A stretch of DNA of 64,000 nucleotides, taken from Phaeobacter bryozoorum. GTDB lineage: Bacteria; Pseudomonadota; Alphaproteobacteria; Rhodobacterales; Rhodobacteraceae. The notes beneath the pieces are model-generated. The model worked only from the letters and a program-made list of their open reading frames with translations. It searched no databases and was not told where the DNA came from. The position numbers were made by a program, and so were the translations under genes. Position 1 is the stretch's first letter, and each line of letters begins with the position of its first letter. Where the stretch lies: the NCBI RefSeq assembly GCF_041893525.1, contig NZ_CP169068.1; one strand, 5' to 3'. Shown piece after piece: positions 25,703 to 34,398 of this stretch.

Positions 25703-26482
25703 TCAGGCTCCTGTGCGAATGAATTTGCCATCCACCACGTGGATGCCGCATTCTTCCTTGTCTTGGTTGCGCCAGCGCCCGGCCCGCGGATCTTCGCCTT
25801 CCTTGACGGGCGAGGTGCAGGGGGCGCAGCCGATTGAGGGGTAGCCCTTGGCCACCAGCGGGTGACGGGGCAATCTGTTTTCATCCATATAGGCGCGCAC
25901 ATCCTGCGGCGCCCAATGGGCGAGGGGGTTGATCTTCAGCCGACCGGTGGGGCCGGTGGCGGCCTCTTCCACCTCGAAGAACTCCAGCGCCGCACGGGTG
26001 CCTGCCTGGAACCGCTTGCGCCCGGTGATCCAGCCGTCAAACCCCGCCAGCGCCTTTTGCAGCGGTGCCGTCTTGCGCAGGGCGCAGCAGGCGTCGGTAT
26101 CCGAGAACCGCAGCGCGCCATAGGGGTCTTTTTCGGCGATATCAGCGGCGCGGATCACCTGCACATTGCGCAGGCCCAGCCGCTCGCTCACCTCCTGCTG
26201 GTAGACCAGCGTTTCGGTGAACAACAATTCGGTATCGACAAAGACCACCGGCGTCATCGGGTCGATCACCGCCGCCATATGCAGCAGCACGACCGATTCC
26301 GCGCCAAAGCTGGAGACCAGCGCGATATGGCCCGCATCCTTCAGCGCGCCTTCCATAACCGCGGTGGCAGAATGGTGGCGAAAGCGCGCATTGAGCGCAT
26401 CCACCTTTGTTGCCAGTGCCAGTTGATGCGCACTGCTGGGGCCTTGGTGTGTGTCAGTCGGTAGTGCCGCTGCATTGACCAT
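25703..26482 (-). CDS. cysH: Adenylyl-sulfate (APS) reductase, CysH family
   Basis: The 259-residue product is a CysH-type reductase that turns activated sulfate into sulfite. The paired cysteine motifs CCALRKTAPL (about 124) and CAPCTSP (near the C-terminus) are the [4Fe-4S] ligands typical of the APS-using form, and ECGIH holds the catalytic Cys. The PP-loop domain (HIALVSSFGAESVVLLHM) is seen. Start: an ATG at 26482 lies four bases after the cysI stop; the in-frame TTG at 26494 is less likely because it overlaps cysI with no room for a ribosome site. It is in a tight operon with cysG, cysI and DUF934. Confidence 0.9.
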   Translation of the reverse strand: MVNAAALPTDTHQGPSSAHQLALATKVDALNARFRHHSATAVMEGALKDAGHIALVSSFGAESVVLLHMAAVIDPMTPVVFVDTELLFTETLVYQQEVSERLGLRNVQVIRAADIAEKDPYGALRFSDTDACCALRKTAPLQKALAGFDGWITGRKRFQAGTRAALEFFEVEEAATGPTGRLKINPLAHWAPQDVRAYMDENRLPRHPLVAKGYPSIGCAPCTSPVKEGEDPRAGRWRNQDKEECGIHVVDGKFIRTGA

Positions 26483-26486
26483 GGTG

Positions 26487-28151
26487 CTAAGCAACCTTTT
26501 TCTGGGCCTCGGGGTAAAGCGCGGCCTTGAACGGATCCATGCCGACGCGACGATAGGTCTGGAGGAAGGTTTCCTCGGCGCTGTCGCGCAGAGAGAGATA
26601 GGCGGTGATCAGCCGTTCCACCGCAGGCACGATTTCATCATAGGCAAAACCGGGGCCGGTGCGGGTGCCAATGGCGGCGGTTTCTGTCGCGTCGCCACCA
26701 AGGGTGATCTGGTAGTTCTCCACCCCGGCGCGGTCGAGGCCTAGAATGCCGATGTGGCCGACATGGTGGTGACCACAGGCGTTGATGCAGCCCGAAATCT
26801 TGATCTGGAGATGACCCACCTCATGTTCCAGCTTCAGCTCTTCAAACCGGGTGGCAATCTCCTGCGCCACCGGGATCGACCGGGCAGTGGCCAGCGCGCA
26901 GTAATCCATGCCGGGGCAGGCGATGATATCGGAGATCAGCCCGACATTGGCGGTGGCCAGCCCGTGGTCCTTCAGCGCGGCGTGCAGGGCCGGCAGGTCC
27001 GATTTATGCACATGCGGCAGGATCACGTTCTGCTCATGGCTGATGCGCAGCTCGTTATAGCCGAACCGCTCTGCCAGATCGGCCATTGCCCGCATCTGCG
27101 CGGCGGTGGCGTCACCGGGGGTCTGGCCATGCGCCTTGATCGAGATGGTGACGATGGCGTGGTTGTCATCGCGGTGCTCGGCCAGATTGGTATCCGCCCA
27201 GGAGCGGAACACCGGATCGGCATCATAGGCGGCCAGATAGGTCTCCAGATTGCCGCCGCGCAGTTTGGGCGGGGTGAAATGGGCCTTGATCTCCTCCAGC
27301 AGCACTTGATCGGTGCCGTCAAAGGTCTTGCGACGCTCTTCAAACCGCTCCTCCACCATCTCGCGGATGGTGTCGATGCCGTTTTCCAGCACGGTGATCT
27401 TGATGCGGGCCTTGTATTTGTTATCGCGCCGACCCAGCAGGTTGTAGACCGCCAGCACGGATTCCAGATAGGGCAGCAGATCGGCCTGCGGCAGGTAATC
27501 GCGGATCACCTTGCCAATCAGCGGCGTACGGCCAAGGCCGCCGCCCACGATCACCTCAAACCCGGCAACGCCGTCGCGTTCGACCATGCGCAGACCGATG
27601 TCATGCGCGCGGGTCACGGCGCGGTCGTTGGAGCTGCCGGTGATGGCGATCTTGAACTTGCGGCCCAGGAACTGGAATTCCGGGTGGTCGGTGGACCACT
27701 GGCGGATCAGCTCGGCATAGGGGCGGGGGTCGGTCAGCTCATCCTTGGCGGCGGCGGCGAAATGATCCGAGGTCACATTGCGGATGGTATTGCCGGAGGT
27801 CTGGATCGCGTGCAGGCCAACCTCGGCCAGCGCGTCCAGCATATCGGGCACATCGCGCAGCTTGGGCCAGTTGTACTGGATGTTCTGACGGGTGGTGAAA
27901 TGGCCATAGCCCTTGTCCCACTTCTCCGCCAGCAGCGCGAGGGTGCGCATCTGGTCAGAGTTCAGCGTGCCATAGGGGATCGCCACCCGCAGCATATAGG
28001 CGTGCAATTGCAGATAGAGACCATTCATCAGGCGCAGCGGCTTGAACTCATCCTCGGTGAGAGAACCGTCAATGCGGCGCTCCACCTGGGCGCGGAACTG
28101 GGCGTTGCGTTCGGCGAGGAACGCGGTGTCGAAATCGTTGTACTTATACAT
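26487..28151 (-). CDS. cysI: Sulfite reductase (siroheme, ferredoxin-type)
   Basis: The 554-residue product is a siroheme-[4Fe-4S] reductase of the nitrite/sulfite family. The four cluster cysteines appear as CPGMDYC and CINAC, and the ferredoxin-like domains repeat as expected. In this operon context (cysG, cysH, DUF934) it reduces sulfite to sulfide for cysteine synthesis. The frame extends 35 codons upstream, but ATG 28151 with the GGAGG site starts MYKYNDFD, the usual N-terminus. It overlaps the DUF2849 gene by eight bases. Confidence 0.92.
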   Translation of the reverse strand: MYKYNDFDTAFLAERNAQFRAQVERRIDGSLTEDEFKPLRLMNGLYLQLHAYMLRVAIPYGTLNSDQMRTLALLAEKWDKGYGHFTTRQNIQYNWPKLRDVPDMLDALAEVGLHAIQTSGNTIRNVTSDHFAAAAKDELTDPRPYAELIRQWSTDHPEFQFLGRKFKIAITGSSNDRAVTRAHDIGLRMVERDGVAGFEVIVGGGLGRTPLIGKVIRDYLPQADLLPYLESVLAVYNLLGRRDNKYKARIKITVLENGIDTIREMVEERFEERRKTFDGTDQVLLEEIKAHFTPPKLRGGNLETYLAAYDADPVFRSWADTNLAEHRDDNHAIVTISIKAHGQTPGDATAAQMRAMADLAERFGYNELRISHEQNVILPHVHKSDLPALHAALKDHGLATANVGLISDIIACPGMDYCALATARSIPVAQEIATRFEELKLEHEVGHLQIKISGCINACGHHHVGHIGILGLDRAGVENYQITLGGDATETAAIGTRTGPGFAYDEIVPAVERLITAYLSLRDSAEETFLQTYRRVGMDPFKAALYPEAQKKVA

Positions 28152-28452
28152 TTGCTGCGGCCTCCTGCTTGCCGTGGCGATAGTTGGATGGGCCGGTGCG
28201 GCGGAAATCTTCACGGAAATGGGTGGGTTCGGGGCCGTCAGCCCCCGCTTTTGCATCGGTCAGGTAGATGCCCACCACATGCTGCGCGTCTTTTTCCGCT
28301 TCGAGCAGGCGCAGCTGGGCTTCGGCCTCATCTTCGATCAGCTCGGCCTCTTTCAGCTCGCGGCTCCAGCCGTTGGTGTCGGTGAAATAGATCACGTCGC
28401 CCTCAAGCAGGTCGTTGGCGGTGATGATTTTCGGGGTAAAGGGGCGGGGCAT
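28144..28452 (-). CDS. DUF2849 protein of the sulfate assimilation operon
   Basis: The 102-residue product (PRPFTPKIITANDLLEGDVIYF at the start, EGDVIYFTDTNGWSREL) matches DUF2849, a small domain encoded between cysG and cysI in many Rhodobacteraceae and rhizobia. Its role is unknown. Its start overlaps the cysG stop by one base (TGATG) and its end overlaps cysI, so the three are translationally coupled. Confidence 0.85.
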   Translation of the reverse strand: MPRPFTPKIITANDLLEGDVIYFTDTNGWSRELKEAELIEDEAEAQLRLLEAEKDAQHVVGIYLTDAKAGADGPEPTHFREDFRRTGPSNYRHGKQEAAANV

Positions 28453-29288
28453 CAGGCAAGCTCCATTTTCAAATCTGTCAGGGCCTGGGCGCTGGCGCGC
28501 GGGGCAAGGCCGAGGAATGTCAGCGCCGGGCCGGTCAGTTCGGCGGCGGCAAGATCGGTGGGCAGGCGGTCCAGCGTGGTTTCGATCACCCGCTGATTGG
28601 CGCGCGAGGCATTTTCGACAATGGTCATCGGCGTGGCGCGGTCGGCACCGTGCATGATCAGGCGGCCCTGCACGAAACGCGCGGATTTCTTGCCCATGTA
28701 GATGGCGGCAACCTCACCCGGACGGGCGAGAGCGGCCCAGTCGTGATCGGCAAAGCCCTTCATGTCGTGGCCGGTCAGAAACCGCACCGAGGCATTGCGC
28801 CCGCGCTGCGTCAGGCTCTGGCCGATGGAGGCCACGGCCGCGGAGGCGGCGGTAATACCCGGCAGGATCTGATAGGCGACGCCGGCAGCCTCGCAGGCGG
28901 TGAGTTCCTCATCGAGACGACCATAGACGGTGGGATCGCCGGATTTCAGGCGCAGCACCTTCTTGCCCGCGCGGGCATGGGCCACCATGCGGGCGCAGAT
29001 TTCTTCCTGGCTCACCTGCGGGCCGAACCCCTCCTTGCCGACGTCTTCCAGCTGGGCCTGCGGACCTGCAAGGGCCATGATCTCGGCGCTGACCAGACGG
29101 TCAAAGAGGATCACATCCGCCTGCAACAGCGCGCGCGCCACCTTCAGCGTCAGGAGGTCAGGATCGCCGGGGCCGGAGCCGGCAAAGGCGACCTCGCCAG
29201 CCACCAGCGACGTCGCGGCGACGGAGCCACAGGCCTGCGCGGGCTTCGGCAGCGGCGCAGGGGGCGTTCTGGTGTCTGGACCGGTCAT
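28452..29288 (-). CDS. cysG: Uroporphyrinogen-III C-methyltransferase
   Basis: The 278-residue product is the SUMT domain alone: AGSGPGDPDLLTLKVARAL, LFDRLVS, LRLKSGDPTVYGRLDEE, PGITAASA and MTIVENASRANQ are the family motifs. It methylates uroporphyrinogen III to precorrin-2, the siroheme precursor needed by cysI. It lacks the dehydrogenase/ferrochelatase domain of enteric CysG. The frame is open further upstream; ATG 29288 has a GAGG site. It heads the operon opposite the Lrp-type gene. Confidence 0.9.
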   Translation of the reverse strand: MTGPDTRTPPAPLPKPAQACGSVAATSLVAGEVAFAGSGPGDPDLLTLKVARALLQADVILFDRLVSAEIMALAGPQAQLEDVGKEGFGPQVSQEEICARMVAHARAGKKVLRLKSGDPTVYGRLDEELTACEAAGVAYQILPGITAASAAVASIGQSLTQRGRNASVRFLTGHDMKGFADHDWAALARPGEVAAIYMGKKSARFVQGRLIMHGADRATPMTIVENASRANQRVIETTLDRLPTDLAAAELTGPALTFLGLAPRASAQALTDLKMELA

Positions 29289-29322
29289 CTGGGGCCTCGT
29301 CTGGTTTGTTTGACTTACCCCT

Positions 29323-29339
29323 GAATATAGGAAATATTC
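29323..29339. promoter_or_regulatory. Inverted repeat between the cys operon and lrp gene
   Basis: GAATAT-AGGAA-ATATTC is a perfect six-base inverted repeat with a five-base spacer in the 146-base divergent region. It suits the size of an Lrp/AsnC dimer site and could control both genes. Confidence 0.45.
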
Positions 29340-29434
29340 CCCCTTATCCGCTATATGGCGCGGCAAATAAGGAAGATTGTTCCAGCTGGCGGCAGATGCA
29401 GGCGGGTTGATCCCCAAACAAGGAGAAAACAGGA

Positions 29435-29914
29435 ATGACAGTGCGGATCGACGGCACGGACCGGAAAATTCTGGCGGAGCTGCAACGCGATGCGGGCCAG
29501 TCGCTGGATGAAATCGCCCGCCGAGTGGGCAGTTCCAAGACGCCGGTGTGGAATTGCATTCGCAAGCTGCGCGAGGCGGGCGTCATCGGGCGGCAGACCA
29601 TGGTGCTGGATGCCGAGGCGCTGGGGTTTGAGGCCTGTTTCTTTGTGCTGATCCGCACCTCGGCCCATGAGGCGGAGTGGCAGGCGAAGTTCCTGAAGGC
29701 GCTGCAGGATCGCCCGGAGGTGCAGGAGGCGCACCGGCTGGCCGGGGATATCGACTATATCCTGAAGGTGCGGGTGAAGAACGCCCGTGCCTATGACAAC
29801 TTCTATCAGGCGCTGATTTCCGAGGTACGGGTGCATAATGTCACGGCCCTGCTGTCGATGGAGGAGATCAAATCCACCACCCTGCTGCCGCTCGAAGCCA
29901 TCGCAGAAGAATAA
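29435..29914 (+). CDS. Lrp/AsnC family regulator (likely of sulfur assimilation)
   Basis: The 159-residue product has the Lrp helix-turn-helix (RKILAELQRDAGQSLDEIARRVGSSKTPVWNCIRKLREAG) and the RAM/ligand domain (about residues 70-150, with VQEAHRLAGDIDYILKVRVKN). Lrp-type proteins form octamers that respond to small ligands. Its divergent position next to cysG-I-H and the palindrome between them suggest it controls sulfate reduction; CysB or Cbl are not seen. ATG at 29435 has AAGGAG. Confidence 0.85.
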   Translation: MTVRIDGTDRKILAELQRDAGQSLDEIARRVGSSKTPVWNCIRKLREAGVIGRQTMVLDAEALGFEACFFVLIRTSAHEAEWQAKFLKALQDRPEVQEAHRLAGDIDYILKVRVKNARAYDNFYQALISEVRVHNVTALLSMEEIKSTTLLPLEAIAEE

Positions 29915-29940
29915 GCGCGGTTGTCAGATGGTGGCAAAGG

Positions 29941-29964
29941 AAAGGGGGCGCTGCCCCCTTTTTC
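29941..29964 (+). terminator. Terminator after the lrp gene
   Basis: AAAGGGGGC pairs with GCCCCCTTT and is followed by TTT, 27 bases after the stop. It also forms the first part of repeat copy 3. Confidence 0.8.
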
Positions 29965-29993
29965 GTGTCCCACGCCTGCGGCGCAGGTCACAT

Positions 29994-30024
29994 CCCCCGG
30001 AGTATTTCTGGAAAGATGACGGGG
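29994..30024 (+). repeat. Dispersed intergenic repeat, copy 3
   Basis: CCCCCGGAGTATTTCTGG followed by AAAGATGACGGGG. A second small hairpin (CCTGC-GGC-GCAGG, 29975-29987) lies just before it. Core best matches copy 4 at 35994. Confidence 0.65.
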
Positions 30025-30111
30025 CGGCGGGGCAGCCAGTCTGGACGCTGGGCTTGCGCAGCGGGGGCGCTCCGGCAATGGTGAGGCATTTGCAGTTGAG
30101 TTGACTTGATC

Positions 30112-31311
30112 ATGGCCATTTCCCCATCCTCCGCGGCACCTGTGGGTGCGGTGACGGCGCGCCTGCTGTTTCTGCTGCTGTTGTTCTGCGGCACGATCTG
30201 CACCGCCATGATTGTGCCCTTCATGAGCTATTTTCTGGTCAGGGGGTTGGGGTATGAGCCCTGGATCATCAGCGTTTATGCCGGGATGGCGATCAGCCTC
30301 ACCTTGGTGGCCAACCGGCAGTTTGCCCGCCGCATCGATGCCGGCGCGCGGGTGTTTCCCTTGATCGGACTGGCCGCGGCGGGGTTTGTGTTTGCGGCGG
30401 GATCGCTGGCGCTGCTGCCCGCGCTCTGGGTGGTGCTGACGGCGGGTGTTATAGGGTTCGGGATCAGTTCCAGCGCGGTGTCGACCATGTTCAGCCTCGG
30501 CGGCAGTCTGGCCGAGCGTCACAAGGTAGAGCGGGTGCGGTTCAATGCGCATATGCGGGCCACGACTTCAACGGCCTGGATGATCGGCCCGGCTGTCACG
30601 TTTCTGATTGCGGATGGGATTGGTCTTCGGGCGGTGTTTGTGATGGCTGTTGCGGTGTCGATGGTCTGGATCTCTTTGTGGTGGTTTACGCTGCCCCGTG
30701 ACATCACCGCGATGCCGGGCCGTGCGCCCGCGCAGGACAGCGCCGGCCAGACCGCAGTGGCGCCGCAGGGTTTGTGGCTGGCGGCCGGCTTTGTGTTCTG
30801 CCTGTCGAGCGCGCATTCGCTGACGTTTTCCGCCTTGCCGATCTTTTACGTCGAAGAGGTGGGGCTGCCCGGCTATGCGCCGGGGTTTGCCTTTAGCATC
30901 AAGACCTTTGTCGAGGTGATTGCGATCTTCTCCACCCCTTGGGTGATTGCGCGCATCGGCATGTGGCGGGCGCTGCTGGTGGTCACCGGGCTGGCGGTTG
31001 TGACGATCCAGCTGCTGGCGGCGGTGCAGAGCTTTCCGCAGATGCTGGCGGGGGCGGCGCTGGAGGGGCTGTATTACGGGTTCTATGCCAGCCTTGGCAT
31101 CAGCTATGTGCAATCCTTTGCGCCTGACACACCCGCCCGCGCGACGGCGATCTACTGGAATACACTGATGGTGAGCGGGGTGATGGCGGGTCCGGCTGTG
31201 GGGCTGATTGCGCAGGCCTATGATTTTCAGACCGTGATCCGCTGTGCGTCGGCTGTGGCTGTTGTCGCTGCTGCGGTGCTGATCTTTGGACGGCCGCGAA
31301 GCCCAGCCTGA
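30112..31311 (+). CDS. MFS transporter, SetA/SetB sugar-efflux-like
   Basis: The 399-residue product has about twelve membrane segments and MFS features (RFNAHMRATTSTAWMIGP in the middle; AFSIKTFVEVIAIF; ATAIYWNTLMVSGVMAGPAVGL near the end). The loop segments resemble SetA-type sugar efflux transporters, but substrate is not proven. An ATG at 30112 is chosen over the TTG at 30106; neither has a strong ribosome site. It is separated from the lrp gene by a terminator and repeat and seems to be a stand-alone gene. Confidence 0.8.
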   Translation: MAISPSSAAPVGAVTARLLFLLLLFCGTICTAMIVPFMSYFLVRGLGYEPWIISVYAGMAISLTLVANRQFARRIDAGARVFPLIGLAAAGFVFAAGSLALLPALWVVLTAGVIGFGISSSAVSTMFSLGGSLAERHKVERVRFNAHMRATTSTAWMIGPAVTFLIADGIGLRAVFVMAVAVSMVWISLWWFTLPRDITAMPGRAPAQDSAGQTAVAPQGLWLAAGFVFCLSSAHSLTFSALPIFYVEEVGLPGYAPGFAFSIKTFVEVIAIFSTPWVIARIGMWRALLVVTGLAVVTIQLLAAVQSFPQMLAGAALEGLYYGFYASLGISYVQSFAPDTPARATAIYWNTLMVSGVMAGPAVGLIAQAYDFQTVIRCASAVAVVAAAVLIFGRPRSPA

Positions 31312-31361
31312 GGGGGGCGGTGGTGTTGTGGCAGGCCGCGCCGGCCCGCCACGTTTGGGGA

Positions 31362-32546
31362 TCAGACCTGAACCATCAGGCCTGTCAGCCCGTGGAAATG
31401 GTAGGTGTTGTTATACTCCGGCGCGGCGGCCAGTTTCAGGTCCGGGCAACGCTCGAACAGGATCGGCAGGGCGATCTGCATCTCCATCCGCGCCAGCGGT
31501 GCGCCGACGCAGAAATGCAGCCCTGCGCCAAAGGAGGTGTTCACCTTCGCCGGGCGCGTGGGATCGAAGCGCTCGGGATCCTCCAGCATTTCGGGGTCGC
31601 GGTTGGCCGCCGCCAGCAGCAGCGCCACCTCATCGCCGCGCTGGAAGCTATGGCCGAACATCTCGACCTCCTCATAGGCGTAGCGGGTGAACATATGCAG
31701 CGGCGGGTCATAGCGCAGGATTTCCTCAACCAGACCTTCTATGCCGTCGGGAGCAAGCCAGCTTGTGTCCCAGCCCTGTTGCAGCATGGTTTTCACACCA
31801 TTGCCCAGCGAATGCACCGTGGCCTCATGGCCTGCGTTCAGCAGCAGGATACAGGTGCCGATCAGCTCATCGGTGGAGAGGCTTTCGCCGTCTTCCTCGG
31901 CCTGGATGAGGCGGGTGATCAGATCCTCGCCCGGGGTCTTGCGGCGTTCGTCCACATAGGCGGTGAGGAAGTCGATGAATTCCTGGCTGGCCTTCGCGGC
32001 GGCATGTTCGGTCTCGACCGTCTTGGAGGCCTGATACATGGCGACCATCTTGTGCGACCAGTCCAGGAGCTGCGGCGCCATATCCTCGGGCACGCCCAGC
32101 AGGCGGCAGATCGCGATCACCGGGACCTGGGTGCAATAGGTGGACAGGAGGTCAAAGGGCGCGTCCTGAGGGAAGGCGTCGATCAGCTCGTGGCAGAGGG
32201 TTTCGAGACCGGGCGCCAGCGCCTTGATCTCGCGGCTGGTGAAGGCGCGCAAGACAAGGCGGCGCAGGCGGGTGTGGCGGGGTGGCTCTGCATCCAGGAG
32301 CGAATGCGCCTCGACCTGCAGGAAGGGGGCGAGATGGGCGGGGCTTTCGCGCGCCATCTCCGGGGGGATCTCGCGGCCAAAGCGGCGGTCGCGCAGCAGG
32401 GTATGAACAGCCGGGTGCGAGAAGGCCGCAACCATTTTGTAGTCCTGCCAGTAATGCAGATGTCCGCTCGCGCGGGCCTCGGCGTAAAAACCGTAGGGGG
32501 ATTGGACAAAATCGGGGTCGGTGGGGGATTGGGTCAATGTCTTCAT
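31362..32546 (-). CDS. Cytochrome P450
   Basis: The 394-residue product is a soluble bacterial P450. The heme loop FGAGLHFCVGAPLARME holds the proximal Cys, the I-helix reads LLNAGHEATVHS and the ExxR pair is EEILR with a downstream arginine. Such enzymes oxidise small molecules with electrons from a ferredoxin and reductase. No ferredoxin gene lies next to it. It is convergent with the MFS gene and divergent from dctB. The start ATG 32546 has no strong ribosome site; a TTG at 32564 is also in frame. Confidence 0.93.
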   Translation of the reverse strand: MKTLTQSPTDPDFVQSPYGFYAEARASGHLHYWQDYKMVAAFSHPAVHTLLRDRRFGREIPPEMARESPAHLAPFLQVEAHSLLDAEPPRHTRLRRLVLRAFTSREIKALAPGLETLCHELIDAFPQDAPFDLLSTYCTQVPVIAICRLLGVPEDMAPQLLDWSHKMVAMYQASKTVETEHAAAKASQEFIDFLTAYVDERRKTPGEDLITRLIQAEEDGESLSTDELIGTCILLLNAGHEATVHSLGNGVKTMLQQGWDTSWLAPDGIEGLVEEILRYDPPLHMFTRYAYEEVEMFGHSFQRGDEVALLLAAANRDPEMLEDPERFDPTRPAKVNTSFGAGLHFCVGAPLARMEMQIALPILFERCPDLKLAAAPEYNNTYHFHGLTGLMVQV

Positions 32547-32607
32547 CTGCGCAGCTTTTGCCAAGGCGGCTGGTCAATGCAAGGGGGGCTTTGCTACTGT
32601 GCGGCCA

Positions 32608-34398
32608 ATGACGCAGTTTCACGCACATCGCTGGATCATTCTGGCGCTTCTTCTGGGGGCGGTGACGGCTGTGGCAACGGGTGTCTACCGGCTGGGCTAT
32701 CGCCAAGCGCTTGATTCGCTTGCCGAACGCAGTGCAGCGGATCTGGCGCTGGCCTCGGACCGGGTGACCACGCAATTGCAGGTCTATCAGGAGCTCGCCG
32801 TGCTGATGGCCGATCACCCGACGCTGAAGCAGCTGGACCGCGCCGAGGCACGGGCGGCGGCGCAGGGGCTGCTGCGGGAGGTGGCGGACAAGACGGCGGC
32901 GCTGGATGTGTTCTTTGTCGACCGGGCGGGGCGGGTGGTGGTCGCTGCTGAGGGAGTGATGGGGCGCGATGTGACCCAGAGCCGCTACTTCCACCGTGCG
33001 ATGCAGGGGGCGCTGGGCACCGGATATGATGTGCTGCAACCGGATGGGCGGCGGGCCTATGTCTATGCGGCCCCTGATTTCGACGGCGATGGCCGGGTGC
33101 GCGGTGCCTTGGTGGTGGTGGCTGATGTCGAGGATGTTGAGCAGACCTGGCGTGGCTCGCTGCCGGCAGTGTTTTTCACCAACCGGGGCGGTGAAGTTTT
33201 TATCGCCAACCGGCGGGAGCTGTTGTTCTGGCAGCGCAGCACCGACGGGCCGGGGTTGTCGCCGCCCGATGGGCGACAGGTGGCGCTTCGGTCCTGGCTC
33301 GAGGGGCCGCATGAGATCTGGGATCTGCGCTGGTCGCCCTATCTGCCGGAGCGGGCGCTGCATCAGGCGGTGAACCTGCCGCAGATCGGCATGGTGGGGG
33401 AGATCCTGGTGGATGTGGCCCCGGCGCAGCGTCTGGCAGGATTGCAGGCGGCGGCGATGGCGGCGATCGTGCTGGCGCTGGGCACGATGCTGGCGCTGGC
33501 GCTGGAACGGCGGCGCACACTGGCGGAGGCCAATGCGGCGCTGGAAAGCCGGGTCGAGGCGCGCACGCGGGCGCTGTCGGCCACCAATATGCGGCTGACC
33601 CGCGAGGTGCAGGAACGTCAGGAGGCGGAGGCGGCGCTGAAACGCGCGCAGGAGGAGCTGGTGCAGGCGGGCAAGCTGTCGGCGCTGGGGCAGATGTCGG
33701 CGGGGATCAGCCATGAGCTGAACCAGCCGCTGATGGCGATCCAGCAATATGCCGAGAACGGCGAGGCTTTTGTAGCGCGCGGCAAGCCGGAACGGGCGGG
33801 CGAGAACCTGGGCCGGATTGCGCAGATGGCCGGTCGGATGGCGCGGATCATCAAGAACCTGCGTGCCTTTGCCCGCAACGAAAACGAACCGATGGGCCGG
33901 GTCGATCTGGTGCAGGTGATCAATACCGCCGCCGAGCTGACGGAGCAGCGGCTGCGGCAGGATGGGGTGGCGCTGGTCTGGCAGCCGCCTGCGGAGCCGG
34001 TCTTTGCCTGGGGCGGCGAGGTGCGGTTGTCGCAGGTGTTTGTGAACCTGATCAACAATGCCGCCGATGCGATGCTGGATCAGGAGCGCCGCGAGATCAG
34101 GATGGCGATTGAAACCCGCGGCGGGGATGCTGCCGCGCGGCTGGCGGTGACGGTGCGCGATATCGGTCCGGGGCTGAAGGAACCCGAGAAGATCTTTGAG
34201 CCATTTTATTCCACCAAGGCGGTTGGCAGCGCCGATGGCATGGGGCTGGGTCTGTCGATCTCTTACGGGCTGGTGCAGAGCTTTGGCGGCGATATCCGGG
34301 GCGTCAACACCGGCGATGGCGCCGAATTCACGGTGGAGCTGGACCGCTGGCGTGCGCAGGCAGGTGCCGAGCCGCAACAACAGGATGAGGTGGCATGA
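32608..34398 (+). CDS. dctB: C4-dicarboxylate sensor histidine kinase
   Basis: The 596-residue product has an N-terminal transmembrane helix (about residues 9-28), a periplasmic Cache-type sensor (to about 280), a second helix (VLALGTMLALALERRR region), a coiled-coil linker, and the kinase core with SAGISHELNQPLMAIQQYAENG (phospho-His) and the HATPase part (LINNAADAMLD, GLSISYGLVQSFGG). It resembles DctB/DctS, which sense C4-dicarboxylates. The downstream dctD gene overlaps by four bases and dctPQM follow, consistent with control of that uptake system. ATG 32608 is preferred because the helix starts there; a longer frame exists upstream. Confidence 0.9.
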   Translation: MTQFHAHRWIILALLLGAVTAVATGVYRLGYRQALDSLAERSAADLALASDRVTTQLQVYQELAVLMADHPTLKQLDRAEARAAAQGLLREVADKTAALDVFFVDRAGRVVVAAEGVMGRDVTQSRYFHRAMQGALGTGYDVLQPDGRRAYVYAAPDFDGDGRVRGALVVVADVEDVEQTWRGSLPAVFFTNRGGEVFIANRRELLFWQRSTDGPGLSPPDGRQVALRSWLEGPHEIWDLRWSPYLPERALHQAVNLPQIGMVGEILVDVAPAQRLAGLQAAAMAAIVLALGTMLALALERRRTLAEANAALESRVEARTRALSATNMRLTREVQERQEAEAALKRAQEELVQAGKLSALGQMSAGISHELNQPLMAIQQYAENGEAFVARGKPERAGENLGRIAQMAGRMARIIKNLRAFARNENEPMGRVDLVQVINTAAELTEQRLRQDGVALVWQPPAEPVFAWGGEVRLSQVFVNLINNAADAMLDQERREIRMAIETRGGDAAARLAVTVRDIGPGLKEPEKIFEPFYSTKAVGSADGMGLGLSISYGLVQSFGGDIRGVNTGDGAEFTVELDRWRAQAGAEPQQQDEVA

